DNA of 64,000 bases. Origin: Viridibacterium sediminicola. GTDB taxonomy: Bacteria > Pseudomonadota > Gammaproteobacteria > Burkholderiales > Rhodocyclaceae. A model generated the notes under the pieces. It was not told the origin of the DNA. It did not search any database and worked only from the letters and a program-made list of their open reading frames with translations. The stretch spans positions 62,001 to 126,000 of the forward strand of contig NZ_JBDIVE010000001.1 in the NCBI RefSeq assembly GCF_039631295.1. The letters run 5' to 3'. A program made the translations under genes and the position numbers. Shown here piece by piece: positions 52,543-61,700 of the stretch (position 1 is its first letter; each line of letters begins with the position of its first letter).

Positions 52543-53292
52543 ATGTCCCTGCTCAAAGACCTGCCCTATTCCTTCCTGCAGTTCTATGCGACGGCGCCCT
52601 ACGCCTGCTCCTACCTGCCCGAACACACGGCGCGCTCGCAAGTCGCGACGCCCAGCCACATGATCGACACCGCGCTGTACAGCGAGCTGGTGCATGGCGG
52701 TTTCCGGCGCAGCGGCGTGTTCACCTACCGCCCCTATTGCGACAACTGCCAGGCCTGCGTGCCGGTGCGCATTCCCGTCAATGAATTCAAGCCGGACCGC
52801 AGCCAGCGCCGCGCCTGGCGCCGCCACTACGAGCTGATGCCGCGCGAGCTGTCGCTGAGCTTTCGCGACGATCACTACGATCTGTACCAGCGCTACCAAC
52901 AATCGCGCCACGCCGGCGGCGGCATGGACCAGGACAGCCGCGAGCAATACACCCACTTCCTGCTGCAAAGCCAGGTCGACACGCGCCTGGTCGAGTTCCG
53001 CGATCCGCAAGGCGTGCTGCGCATGGTCTCGGTGATCGATTGCCTGACCGACGGCCTCTCCAGCGTCTACACCTTTTTCGACACCGAGTCGGACCATGCC
53101 AGCTATGGCACCTACAGCATCCTGTGGCAGATCGAAGCCTGCCGGATGATGAACCGCCCCTATCTCTACCTGGGTTACTGGATCCGCCAGTCGGCCAAGA
53201 TGAATTACAAGCAGCGCTTCAAGCCGCTCGAAGGGCGCATTGCCGGCAGTTGGAATGTACTGAGCGAAGCGGAGCTGGCGCAGCGGCCATGA
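52543..53292 (+). CDS. bpt: Aspartate/glutamate leucyltransferase (arginyl-transferase family)
   Basis: A 249-aa enzyme adding Leu to N-terminal Asp or Glu for ClpS/ClpAP degradation. YRPYCDNCQACVPVRIPV contains the characteristic cysteines, and YLYLGYWIRQSAKMNYKQRFKPLE is the conserved C-terminal block. The ATG at 52543 is chosen for the family start MSLLKDLPYSFLQFYAT. Older annotations call it ate. The next gene overlaps it by ATGA. Confidence 0.95.
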   Translation: MSLLKDLPYSFLQFYATAPYACSYLPEHTARSQVATPSHMIDTALYSELVHGGFRRSGVFTYRPYCDNCQACVPVRIPVNEFKPDRSQRRAWRRHYELMPRELSLSFRDDHYDLYQRYQQSRHAGGGMDQDSREQYTHFLLQSQVDTRLVEFRDPQGVLRMVSVIDCLTDGLSSVYTFFDTESDHASYGTYSILWQIEACRMMNRPYLYLGYWIRQSAKMNYKQRFKPLEGRIAGSWNVLSEAELAQRP

Positions 53293-54158
53293 CCGACAAA
53301 CCCGCTTTTGGCACGATCCTGCTGACCGGCGCGGCAGGCAAGCTCGGCAGTGTGCTGCGCGAACCACTCGCGGCGCTGTGCTCGACACTGCGGCTCAGCG
53401 ACCTGCGCCCGCTCACCCAAGCCTGCTCGGCCAAGGAAGAATTCATCGCCTGTGATCTCGCGCAGACCGCCGAGGTTCAGGCCCTGATGCAAGGCGTCGA
53501 GCTGCTGGTGCATTTCGGTGGCGTGGCGCACGAGCAAGCCTTCGAACGCATTGCCGCAGCCAATCTGATCGGCCTCTACAACCTCTATGACGCTGCGCTG
53601 ACGCATGGCGTGCGCCGCGTGGTGTTCGCCAGCTCCAACCACGTCAATGGTTTCTCGCGCATCGATGAAGCGACCACGCCGGCCAGCCCGCCGCGCCCCG
53701 ACAGTCTTTACGGCGTAAGCAAAGTCTATGGCGAAGCGCTGGCGCGTTACTACTTCGACCGCCACGGCATCGAGACAGTGTGTCTGCGCATCGGCAGTTG
53801 CCTGCCGGAGCCCAAGAGCCCGCGCTGCCTGCAAGCCTGGCTCAGCCACCGCGACCTGATCGAACTGGTGCGCTGTGCAGCGACGGCACCGCAAGCGGGC
53901 TTTGCCGTCGTCTGGGGTATTTCGGACAATCAGCAAGCCTGCTGGCAAGGCGATGATGCCGAACGCATCGGCTACCAGCCGCAAGACTGCGCCGAGCCCT
54001 GGCGCGAGCAGGTCGAGCGCGCACGGCCCGAGATGCTGAGCGATCCACGGATGCGCTTTCAGGGTGGCAGCATCGTCAGCCGCGACTACCGCAAGCCGGC
54101 AACGCTGTTCCCGCACCCGGCGCCAGCACTGCCCGCGTGGGATGACAGCAAGGATTGA
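53289..54158 (+). CDS. udh: Uronate dehydrogenase-like NAD-dependent epimerase/dehydratase
   Basis: A 289-aa short-chain dehydrogenase. The Rossmann loop is LTGAAGKLGS, the catalytic Ser and YxxxK are in FASSNHVNGF and YGVSKVYGE, and the C-terminal IGSCLPEPKSPR and FAVVWGISDN fit uronate dehydrogenase, which oxidises galacturonate or glucuronate to the aldarolactone. The adjacent SMP-30 lactonase and the TRAP transporter supply the next step and uptake, which supports this call. Its ATG overlaps bpt. Confidence 0.82.
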   Translation: MTDKPAFGTILLTGAAGKLGSVLREPLAALCSTLRLSDLRPLTQACSAKEEFIACDLAQTAEVQALMQGVELLVHFGGVAHEQAFERIAAANLIGLYNLYDAALTHGVRRVVFASSNHVNGFSRIDEATTPASPPRPDSLYGVSKVYGEALARYYFDRHGIETVCLRIGSCLPEPKSPRCLQAWLSHRDLIELVRCAATAPQAGFAVVWGISDNQQACWQGDDAERIGYQPQDCAEPWREQVERARPEMLSDPRMRFQGGSIVSRDYRKPATLFPHPAPALPAWDDSKD

Positions 54159-54171
54159 AGCGACAGCAGAC

Positions 54172-54420
54172 TCAGTGCGCGGCGTGCTGAAGCTTGGCCA
54201 GACGTGCCGCCGCCGGACCGATGACATAACAGCCGTCGCTCAGGCGAAGGACGAATTCAGCGCGGATCAGCGACTGCAGCAGGCGCAGGATGGTGCTTTT
54301 GTAGAGCCCGGTACGGCGTGCCAACACGGCCAGCGTCAACGGCGCATCGCCCTCCTGAAAGGCGGAGAGGATGAGCAAGGCGCGATCGACTGCGGCAACA
54401 CCGCTGTGCTCTGAAGTCAT
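54172..54420 (-). CDS. IclR-type HTH protein lacking the effector domain
   Basis: An 82-aa protein equal to just the winged-helix part of an IclR regulator (VAAVDRALLILSAFQEGDAPLTLAVLARRTGLYKSTILRLLQSL, then VLRLSDGCYVIGPAAARL). Full members run to about 250 aa with a ligand-binding domain; here the stop lies right after the helix-turn-helix and the next gene ends 13 bases further on, so the missing part is not simply frameshifted. It is either a remnant or a minimal regulator. It is divergent from the lactonase/TRAP genes. Confidence 0.75.
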   Translation of the reverse strand: MTSEHSGVAAVDRALLILSAFQEGDAPLTLAVLARRTGLYKSTILRLLQSLIRAEFVLRLSDGCYVIGPAAARLAKLQHAAH

Positions 54421-54558
54421 GCGGAGAGAAACTCAAGGACATTCAACCTTCATATTTATAACGACATCAAGGGCAATTGGCAAACGATTGCAGTTGATCC
54501 TGATCATGTTGACAGCCATTTCACAAGTTTTCACACAAATTCGCCTGGAGAGCACTTC

Positions 54559-55470
54559 ATGAGCACCCGCCATATCGAACACATCATCAGCAGCGCGGCG
54601 GTGGTCGCCTTGCCATTTACCAGCCTCTGCGGCGAGAGTCCGATATGGTCCGTCGCCGAACAATGCTTCTACTGGGTGGACATTCCCGGCAAGCGCATTC
54701 ACCGCTGGGACATGCGTAGCGAGCAGAGTCAGAGCTGGCAGGTCGAGGAAGAGATCGGCTGTATCGCGCTGCGCCAGGGGGGGGGTCTTATCGCTGCGGC
54801 CGAGACGGGCATTTTCGATGTTGATCTGTCAGCGCCGGCAGCCGTCCTGAGCCGTCGCGTGAGCATCGAGCATCCGCAGCCGAACATGCGCTTCAATGAC
54901 GGCCACTGTGATCGCCTGGGGCGCCTGTGGGTCAGCACTTTCATGACACCGACCGACAAGCTGCCGGTCGGCGCGCTGTTCCGCTACACGCCTGAGGGCT
55001 TGTCTGCCCCGCAGCTGCCCGGTTTCATGACGCCCAATGGCAGCGCTTTCAGCCCGGACAACCGCAAGCTCTACATCTCCGACTCGCACGCCGATGTGCG
55101 CAAGGTGTGGGTGGTGGACTTCGATCTGGCAGCCGGCGCGCTCGGCGAGCGCCGCCTGTTCATCGATATGAGTCCCTATGCTGGCCGTCCCGACGGCGCC
55201 ACCATCGACACCGACGGCTGCTACTGGGTCGCCGGCATCGATGATGGCTGCATCATGCGCTTTACACCTCAGGGCAAGCTTGACCGCATCGTTCGCGTAC
55301 CGATGCGCAGCCCGACGATGTGCTCCTTCGGTGGCCCGGACATGCGTCAGATGCTGATCACCTCATTGCAACGCAAGGGTGCTATCGAGTCTGGCGATGT
55401 GCATGCCGGTCAAGTTGTACTGATTGATCCCAAGGCACAGGGGATCGCTGAAGTCCCCTTTGCAGCTTGA
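54559..55470 (+). CDS. SMP-30/gluconolactonase family lactonase
   Basis: A 303-aa six-bladed propeller hydrolase. Metal ligands are recognisable in CGESPIWS (Glu), MRFNDGHCDRLGRLWVSTF (Asn), MTPNGSAFSPDNRKLYISDS (Asn) and PDGATIDTDGCYWVAG (Asp). Between uronate dehydrogenase and a TRAP transporter, it most likely opens the galactaro- or glucarolactone made by Udh. The substrate assignment is inference from context. Confidence 0.85.
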   Translation: MSTRHIEHIISSAAVVALPFTSLCGESPIWSVAEQCFYWVDIPGKRIHRWDMRSEQSQSWQVEEEIGCIALRQGGGLIAAAETGIFDVDLSAPAAVLSRRVSIEHPQPNMRFNDGHCDRLGRLWVSTFMTPTDKLPVGALFRYTPEGLSAPQLPGFMTPNGSAFSPDNRKLYISDSHADVRKVWVVDFDLAAGALGERRLFIDMSPYAGRPDGATIDTDGCYWVAGIDDGCIMRFTPQGKLDRIVRVPMRSPTMCSFGGPDMRQMLITSLQRKGAIESGDVHAGQVVLIDPKAQGIAEVPFAA

Positions 55471-55735
55471 GCACAAAGCCTTGATTTTGTGTGCACTGCA
55501 GCAATCAGACAGCTTTGACTGACAACCCTTGCAGTAATGCAATTGCATGGTATCTTCCGCTCGGCAAGTCCGCGAACGCCTCTGTGACACCTCGTGTCAG
55601 CATTCTGAGGGCGACTCGGCTTGCTGGAGACTGCCACGAATTCTGGGACGTGCTGGCACAGACAAACCAGCGCCCCGGGTGTTGTGATTGGTGCAATTGT
55701 CGATCGACGTCTGTCACGTAAGAGGAGAATCAAAG

Positions 55736-56749
55736 ATGCGTGCTTCAAAACTGGCTCTGGCCACCTTGATGGCAATCGGTTGCCTGAACATGGTTCATGC
55801 GGCGGATGCGCCGAAGATCGAATTGCGTGCTTCGGACGTCTGGGATGACGACTATCCCACCGTGCGCGCGCTGCGCAACATGGGCGAGCTGCTGTCGCAG
55901 CGTACCAATGGCCGCATCACGCTGAAGGTGTTCTCCGGTGGCGCGCTGGGCTCCGAAAAGGAAACCATCGAGCAGGTCAAAGGCGGCACGCTCGACATGG
56001 TGCGCGTGAACATCTCGGCCATGAACAACACCTGCCCGATCACCATCGTGCCGGCTCTGCCCTTCCTGTTCCGCTCGGTCGATCACATGCACAAGGCGCT
56101 CGACGGCGCTCCGGGTGAAGAAATCCTGCGCTCCTGTGAGCCGCAAGGCTACGTCGGCCTGGCTTACTACGACAGCGGCGCACGTTCGATCTACGCCAAG
56201 AAGCCGGTACGTTCGCTGGCCGACACCAAGGGCATGAAGATCCGCGTGCAACCGTCCGACATGTGGGTTTCGGTGGCCAATGCGATGGGCGCCAACGCCA
56301 CGCCGCTGGCTTTCGGCGAGGTGTACACCGCGCTGAAGACCGGCCTGACCGACGCTGCAGAAAACAACATTCCTTCTTATGAAGGCACCAAGCACTACGA
56401 AGTGGTCAAGTACTACTCCAAGACCGAGCACTCGATGGCACCGGAAGTGGTGATGTTCTCGGCCAAGAAGTGGGCCACCCTGTCCAAGGCCGACCAAGCC
56501 CTGATCCGCGAAGCCGCCAAAAGCTCGGTGACGCAGAACCGCAAATACTGGTCTGACCGCGAAGCGCAATCTCTGGCCAAGGTGACGGCCGCCGGTTCGG
56601 TGATCGTCAGCGACGTGGACAAGAAGTCCTTCGCCGATGCAATGGCCCCGGTTTACGCCAAGTTCGTGACCACTGACCAGGCCAAGGCACTGGTCAAGGC
56701 CATCCAGGACTTCAAGGAAGCCCCGGCTGCAGCACCTGCCAAGAAGTAA
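55736..56749 (+). CDS. dctP: TRAP transporter substrate-binding protein
   Basis: A 337-aa periplasmic DctP-family protein with a signal peptide ending VHAAD. The family phrases GGALGSEKETIEQVKGGTLDMVRV, KGMKIRVQPSDMW and FGEVYTALKTGLTDAAENNI are present; the arginine in MKIRVQ should hold the ligand carboxylate. Start at 55736 with AGAGGAG upstream. Ligand probably a uronate or aldarate, by context. Confidence 0.93.
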   Translation: MRASKLALATLMAIGCLNMVHAADAPKIELRASDVWDDDYPTVRALRNMGELLSQRTNGRITLKVFSGGALGSEKETIEQVKGGTLDMVRVNISAMNNTCPITIVPALPFLFRSVDHMHKALDGAPGEEILRSCEPQGYVGLAYYDSGARSIYAKKPVRSLADTKGMKIRVQPSDMWVSVANAMGANATPLAFGEVYTALKTGLTDAAENNIPSYEGTKHYEVVKYYSKTEHSMAPEVVMFSAKKWATLSKADQALIREAAKSSVTQNRKYWSDREAQSLAKVTAAGSVIVSDVDKKSFADAMAPVYAKFVTTDQAKALVKAIQDFKEAPAAAPAKK

Positions 56750-56874
56750 TCATTGAGCAGCACTGCCCGGCTGCGCCTGAAGGGGCGCCCCGGGCAAGCC
56801 TGTGCCTGACCCGCCCAGCCGCTCACCGGCTGGACGCGTCAGGCACACTTACGAGTTTCACCGGAGAGTTTGCG

Positions 56875-57366
56875 ATGTACACAAGACTTTGTGCAACGCT
56901 GTCAAAACTGAGCCTGCAGCTGGCGGCCATCGGCTTGATGCTGATCCTGCTGTGCATGCTCTACATGGTTATTGGCCGCTATGTTTTCAACGACATGCCT
57001 GCCTGGGCAGAACGTCTGGCCTTGCTGCTGACGCTCTATGTCACCCTTTTGAGTACCGCTGTGAGCGTGCGCGACGCCGGTCACATCGGTCTGGAGTCCT
57101 TCCTCGTGCTGGCGCCCGACTGGCTGCGCCTGAAGCTTGAATACGTCATCCACGGCCTGCTGATCGTCTTCGGCGCGCTGATGCTCTACTTCGGTACCAC
57201 GCTGGCGATCAGCTATTGGGGCGAAACCATCCCCACCCTGGAATGGGCACCGGATGGCCTGCGTCGTATTCCCGTCGCGCTGTGCGGCGGTCTGATGATC
57301 CTGTTTTCCATCGAGCACATCATTGCGCTCGTCAAGGGCACCGAGGTAGAACCATCATGGCACTGA
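56875..57366 (+). CDS. dctQ: TRAP transporter small membrane subunit
   Basis: A 163-aa DctQ-family protein with four membrane helices. VIGRYVFNDMPAWAERLALLLTLYVTLL is the conserved helix 2 entry. It overlaps dctM by 10 bases and lies 125 bases after dctP. Confidence 0.92.
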   Translation: MYTRLCATLSKLSLQLAAIGLMLILLCMLYMVIGRYVFNDMPAWAERLALLLTLYVTLLSTAVSVRDAGHIGLESFLVLAPDWLRLKLEYVIHGLLIVFGALMLYFGTTLAISYWGETIPTLEWAPDGLRRIPVALCGGLMILFSIEHIIALVKGTEVEPSWH

Positions 57367-58679
57367 CCGTACTGGCAATTGTTTTCGCACTCCTGCTGAT
57401 CCTGGGGGTGCCCGTGGTCTTCGCCATCGGCCTGAGCTCGGTCGCCGCCTTCGTCGCTTCGAGCGGCGGCCTCGACATGCTCGTGCCGAACCTGAACACC
57501 ATGTTCAACACGATGATCGGCGACAGCGGCATGAACAAGCTCGCCTTCCTGGCCATCCCCTTCTTCATCTTTGCCGGTGAGCTGATGATCTACGGCGGCA
57601 TGGCCGACAAGATCGTCAATTTCGCCAAGGCTGCGGTCGGCCATGTGCGTGGCGGTCTGGGCATGAGCAATGTGGTCGCCTGCACGCTGTTCGGCGGCAT
57701 CTCGGGCTCGGCCGTGGCTGACGTCTCGGCGATGGGCTCGGTGCTGATCCCGATCATGAAGAAGGAAGGCTACGACGCCGACTACGCGGTGAACGTCACC
57801 ACCCACGCCGCGCTGGTGGGCGTGCTGACGCCGACCAGCCTGAACATCATCCTGTTCACGCTGGCCGCCGGTGGCAAGGTGTCTATCCTCGACATGATCT
57901 ACGCCGGCATCATCCCGGCGATCCTGCTCACCGCCTGCAATCTGGCTGCGGCTTACCTGGTGGCCCGCAAGCGTGGCTATCCGCGTGGCGAATGGCCGGG
58001 CTGGGCGATTGTGGCGCGCAGCTTTGCAGCGGCATTGCCGGGCCTGATGGTGATCGTGATCATCCTGTTCTGCATCACTGCCGGTATCTGCACGGCGACC
58101 GAATCGGCCTCGATTGCCGTGGTCTGGGCGCTGTTCCTCAGTGCGGTGGTGTATCGCTCGCTGACCGTGGAACAATTCATCGCAGCCTGCGCCAAGGCCG
58201 CCAAGACCACCGGGACGGTGCTGACCCTGATCGGTATCTCGGCGGTGTTCGGCTACCTGCTGGCGATCAATGAAGTGCCGACCATGGCCGGCGAATGGAT
58301 GTCGCACATCTCGACCAATCCTTTCGTGATCTTCTTCCTGGTCAACATCATCCTGTTCGTACTCGGCACCTTCCTCGACATGGCGCCGACGATCCTGATC
58401 TGCACGCCGATCTTCATGCCGATCTGCGCCAAGTTCGGCATGGACCCGGTGCAATTCGGCATCGTCATGCTGCTCAACTGCGCACTGGGTCTGAACACCC
58501 CGCCGGTCGGCACGACGCAGTTCGTCGGCTGCGCCATCGGCGAGATCTCGGTCGGCCAGGTGATGAAAACCATCCTGCCCTTCTACGGCTCACTGACCGC
58601 CACGATGATGCTGATTACCTACATTCCGGCACTCTCGATGTGGCTGCCGAATCTGGTCCGCAGCTTTGCCGTCGGCTGA
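57357..58679 (+). CDS. dctM: TRAP transporter large permease subunit
   Basis: A 440-aa DctM permease with about 12 membrane helices that couples uptake to the sodium gradient. FLAIPFFIFAGELMIYGGMADKIV, GGISGSAVADVSAMGSVLIPIM and NCALGLNTPPVGTTQFVGCAI are diagnostic. Last gene of dctPQM, followed by a terminator. Confidence 0.95.
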   Translation: MALTVLAIVFALLLILGVPVVFAIGLSSVAAFVASSGGLDMLVPNLNTMFNTMIGDSGMNKLAFLAIPFFIFAGELMIYGGMADKIVNFAKAAVGHVRGGLGMSNVVACTLFGGISGSAVADVSAMGSVLIPIMKKEGYDADYAVNVTTHAALVGVLTPTSLNIILFTLAAGGKVSILDMIYAGIIPAILLTACNLAAAYLVARKRGYPRGEWPGWAIVARSFAAALPGLMVIVIILFCITAGICTATESASIAVVWALFLSAVVYRSLTVEQFIAACAKAAKTTGTVLTLIGISAVFGYLLAINEVPTMAGEWMSHISTNPFVIFFLVNIILFVLGTFLDMAPTILICTPIFMPICAKFGMDPVQFGIVMLLNCALGLNTPPVGTTQFVGCAIGEISVGQVMKTILPFYGSLTATMMLITYIPALSMWLPNLVRSFAVG

Positions 58680-58699
58680 TTCACACTGAACCGCAACAG

Positions 58700-58732
58700 C
58701 CCCCGCCTTCGCAAGAAGCGGGGGTTTTTAAT
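58700..58732 (+). terminator. dctPQM terminator
   Basis: CCCCCGCCTT pairs with AAGCGGGGG around a short loop, with one bulged C, then TTTTTAATTT, 20 bases after the dctM stop. Confidence 0.88.
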
Positions 58733-58763
58733 TTGTGCCTGCGCAAAGGACTACACTAGACAG

Positions 58764-59510
58764 ATGGACCCCCTGCGCCTGTGTAGCTACAACATCCACA
58801 AAGGTCTGTCGCAGTTCAATCGCCGCCTGGCGATTCACGAGCTGCGCGAACGCCTGCACCTGCTCAGCCCGGACATCCTGCTGCTGCAGGAAGTGCAAGG
58901 CCTGCATCTGGGCCATAGCCAGCGCTTCGTAGACTGGCCTGTTGAGCCGCAGCACGAATTCCTTGCCCGCAATCACTGGCACGCCGCCTATGGGGGCAAC
59001 GCGCATTACGCGCATGGGCATCACGGCAATGCCATCCTCTCGCGCCTGCCGATTCTCAGCAGCGACAATCACGATGTCACGCGCAATCGCCTGGAGTATC
59101 GTGGCCTCTTGCACTGCCGTCTGGCGCTGCCCGATAAACAGGGTGTCGCGCATGCCATTTGCGTGCATCTGTCGCTGACCGAGCACCAACGGCAACACCA
59201 GTTGGAGAGCCTGTGCGCCCTCGTCGAGCAAGGCATTCCCGCCGGCGAGCCGCTGATCATCGCCGGTGACTTCAACGACTGGCAACTGCGCGCCAGCCGC
59301 ACACTGGCCAAGCGCCTGGGGCTGGTGGAAGCCTTTACCGTACTCCATGGCCACCCTGAGCGCAGCTTCCCGAGCAAACTGCCGGTGCTACGTCTGGACC
59401 GCATCTACCTGCGCGGCTGGCAGGCGCTCGAAGCACGGGTTCACTGGGGCCAGCCCTGGTCACGCATTTCGGATCACGCTCCGCTGTGTGCGAGCGTGCG
59501 CAGGTCATGA
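58764..59510 (+). CDS. Endonuclease/exonuclease/phosphatase family protein
   Basis: A 248-aa EEP-fold hydrolase with no signal peptide. The blocks LCSYNIHKGLS, DILLLQEVQG, HHGNAILSRLPI, IIAGDFNDWQ and SDHAPLCASV give the expected Asn, Glu, Asp-Asn and terminal Asp-His. It overlaps clsB by ATGA, an arrangement found widely in proteobacteria (ybhP-ybhO in E. coli), hinting at a role in phospholipid turnover. Confidence 0.92.
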   Translation: MDPLRLCSYNIHKGLSQFNRRLAIHELRERLHLLSPDILLLQEVQGLHLGHSQRFVDWPVEPQHEFLARNHWHAAYGGNAHYAHGHHGNAILSRLPILSSDNHDVTRNRLEYRGLLHCRLALPDKQGVAHAICVHLSLTEHQRQHQLESLCALVEQGIPAGEPLIIAGDFNDWQLRASRTLAKRLGLVEAFTVLHGHPERSFPSKLPVLRLDRIYLRGWQALEARVHWGQPWSRISDHAPLCASVRRS

Positions 59511-60655
59511 ATCTATCTCGCGGCAACCAGATCGAGCTGCTGCAAAGCGGTGGCGAATTCTTCCCCGCGCTGTGCGAGGCCATCGCCGGTGCGCAGCAAC
59601 TGGTCCATCTGGAGACCTATATCTTCGCCCTCGACGAAACCGGTCAGCGCATCAGTGCCGCGCTGTGCGCCGCCGCCCGGCGCGGCGTGAGCGTGCGTCT
59701 GGTGATCGATGGCTTTGGCTCGCGCAGTTTCGTGGACAGCCAGCTGGATGCCCTCACTGCAGCAGGCGTCGAGGTAATGGTGTTCCGCCGCGAAATCAGC
59801 CTGCTCTCGCTGCGCCGGCAGCGCTTGCGCCGCCTGCATCGCAAACTGGCCTGTATCGACGGCCGCCTGGCCTTTGTCGGCGGCATCAACATCATCGACG
59901 ACCACGACACACCCGGACAGACACCACCGCGCTTTGATTATGCGATCCGGATTGATGGACCATTGGCACAGCAAGTCCGTCAGACGCAGGAAAACCTGTG
60001 GCGCACCCTGCGCTGGAGCCAGCTGCGTAGCCGTACGCACGCGCATGCCATCAAGCTGCCGGCGCCCTCGCATGCCGGCAAGATCCAGGCACGACTGGTG
60101 CTACGCGACAACCTGCGTCATCGGCGTGACATCGAAGATGCGTATCTGGAAGCCATCGCACACGCACGCCACGAGATCCTGATTGCCAACGCCTACTTCT
60201 TGCCTGGCCGGCGTTTTCGCAACGCCTTGCTCGAAGCACGCCAGCGCGGTGTACGTGTCACCTTGCTGCTGCAGGGGCGCGTGGAGTACTGGCTGCTGCA
60301 CCACGCCTGCAATGCGCTCTACCCTCAGCTGATGGCCGCCGGCATCCGCATCGTGGAGTACCGCAAGAGCTTTCTGCACGCCAAGGTCGCGGTGATCGAC
60401 GACAACTGGGCCACGGTGGGCTCCAGCAATATCGACCCCTTCAGCCTGGCCCTGGCGCGCGAAGCGAATGTCATCATCCTCAACGCCGATTTCTGCCACA
60501 AGCTGCGCAGCAGCCTGCAAGCGGCGATCGCTGATGGCGGCCACGAACTCTCGGCCAACCACTGGCAGACGCTACCACCGTTGCGTCGCCTGCTCAGCTG
60601 GACCGCCTATTCCCTGCTGCGCTGGCTGGCCGAGCGGCTGGCTCCGCCACACTGA
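59507..60655 (+). CDS. clsB: Cardiolipin synthase B
   Basis: A 382-aa phospholipase-D-family enzyme condensing phosphatidylglycerol to cardiolipin. Two HKD motifs are present: HRKLACIDGRLAFVGGINIID and HAKVAVIDDNWATVGSSNIDP. It lacks the N-terminal membrane helices of ClsA, matching the ClsB branch. The start is fixed by the ATGA overlap with the EEP gene. Confidence 0.94.
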   Translation: MNLSRGNQIELLQSGGEFFPALCEAIAGAQQLVHLETYIFALDETGQRISAALCAAARRGVSVRLVIDGFGSRSFVDSQLDALTAAGVEVMVFRREISLLSLRRQRLRRLHRKLACIDGRLAFVGGINIIDDHDTPGQTPPRFDYAIRIDGPLAQQVRQTQENLWRTLRWSQLRSRTHAHAIKLPAPSHAGKIQARLVLRDNLRHRRDIEDAYLEAIAHARHEILIANAYFLPGRRFRNALLEARQRGVRVTLLLQGRVEYWLLHHACNALYPQLMAAGIRIVEYRKSFLHAKVAVIDDNWATVGSSNIDPFSLALAREANVIILNADFCHKLRSSLQAAIADGGHELSANHWQTLPPLRRLLSWTAYSLLRWLAERLAPPH

Positions 60656-60665
60656 GCGCCAGCGC

Positions 60666-61568
60666 TTACCGCGCGCGCTCATCCAGCAGCAGACTCGGCT
60701 GATGCGGCACGGCCGCCAGCGACCAGTGTGCCAGCGCCCATGCCCAGACATCCCTCACCTCGGCCACCTGCAACGCGGGCGGCACCTGCTGGCCGAGAAA
60801 CTTCAGCGCACGACATAAAGCAGCCGCCGGCGGCAAGGTACTGACCGAACGCGCCAGCGTCTGCTTGGAGAGCTTTTCGCCCGCCGCATTGGTGCCAACC
60901 GGCAGATGCGTGTAGGCCGGCGTCGGTACGCCCAGCGCACGCTGCAAGGCAATCTGGCGCCCGGTGGACGCGAGCAGATCCGCCCCGCGCACAACATGGC
61001 TGATGCCTTGCGCCGCATCGTCCACCACCACGGCCAGCTGGTAGGCGAACAGGCCGTCGGCGCGCAGCAGGACGAAATCGCCCACATCGCGCTCGACATC
61101 CTCGGCCTGCGCGCCCTGCAAGGCGTCGTCCCAGACGATGAGGCCTGCCGGCGCCCGCAAACGCCAGGCGCGAGCACTGCGCCCGGCGGGCAAGCCATGA
61201 CGGCAAGTCCCCGGATAACGGCGCGAACCGTCACGCGCCAGCGCCGAATCAGCCAGCTCGCTGCGACTGCAGGCACAGGCAAAGACCTGGCCGGCGGCCT
61301 GCAGCTGCGCCAGGGCCTCACGATAGAGCGCGATGCGCTGGCTCTGCCAGAGCGGCGTCTCGTCCCACTCGAAGCCCAGTGCATCAAGCTGCTGCAGGAT
61401 CAGCTCGCCAGCACCGGGCAGGCAACGCGGCTGATCGACATCCTCGATGCGCACCAGCCAGCGGCCGCGCTGGCGACGTGCTTCCAGGCAGGAGCCCAGT
61501 GCGGCAACCAGTGACCCCAAATGTAAAGGTCCAGTCGGAGAGGGCGCAAAGCGTCCGACATAAGGCAT
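60666..61568 (-). CDS. gluQ: Glutamyl-Q tRNA(Asp) synthetase
   Basis: A 300-aa truncated glutamyl-tRNA synthetase that attaches Glu to queuosine in tRNA-Asp. YVGRFAPSPTGPLHLGSLVAALGS contains the HxGS signature, ACACSRSEL the zinc site, and EKLSKQTLARS the KMSKS-like loop. There is no anticodon-binding domain, as expected. The start is uncertain: ATGs at 61568 and 61586 and a TTG at 61613 are in frame, none with a clear ribosome site. Confidence 0.93.
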   Translation of the reverse strand: MPYVGRFAPSPTGPLHLGSLVAALGSCLEARRQRGRWLVRIEDVDQPRCLPGAGELILQQLDALGFEWDETPLWQSQRIALYREALAQLQAAGQVFACACSRSELADSALARDGSRRYPGTCRHGLPAGRSARAWRLRAPAGLIVWDDALQGAQAEDVERDVGDFVLLRADGLFAYQLAVVVDDAAQGISHVVRGADLLASTGRQIALQRALGVPTPAYTHLPVGTNAAGEKLSKQTLARSVSTLPPAAALCRALKFLGQQVPPALQVAEVRDVWAWALAHWSLAAVPHQPSLLLDERAR

Positions 61569-61700
61569 GCTGCGGGGATGAATCATCTGCGTATGAGCGC
61601 TATAGGTGGGCAAGGCAATGACGATAAGTTAGCATGCTGCACTCGCACCTGTTTACCTTGCCGCCCTGTGCTGGCGTCGATGAATGTGAGCAGGGCCTGA

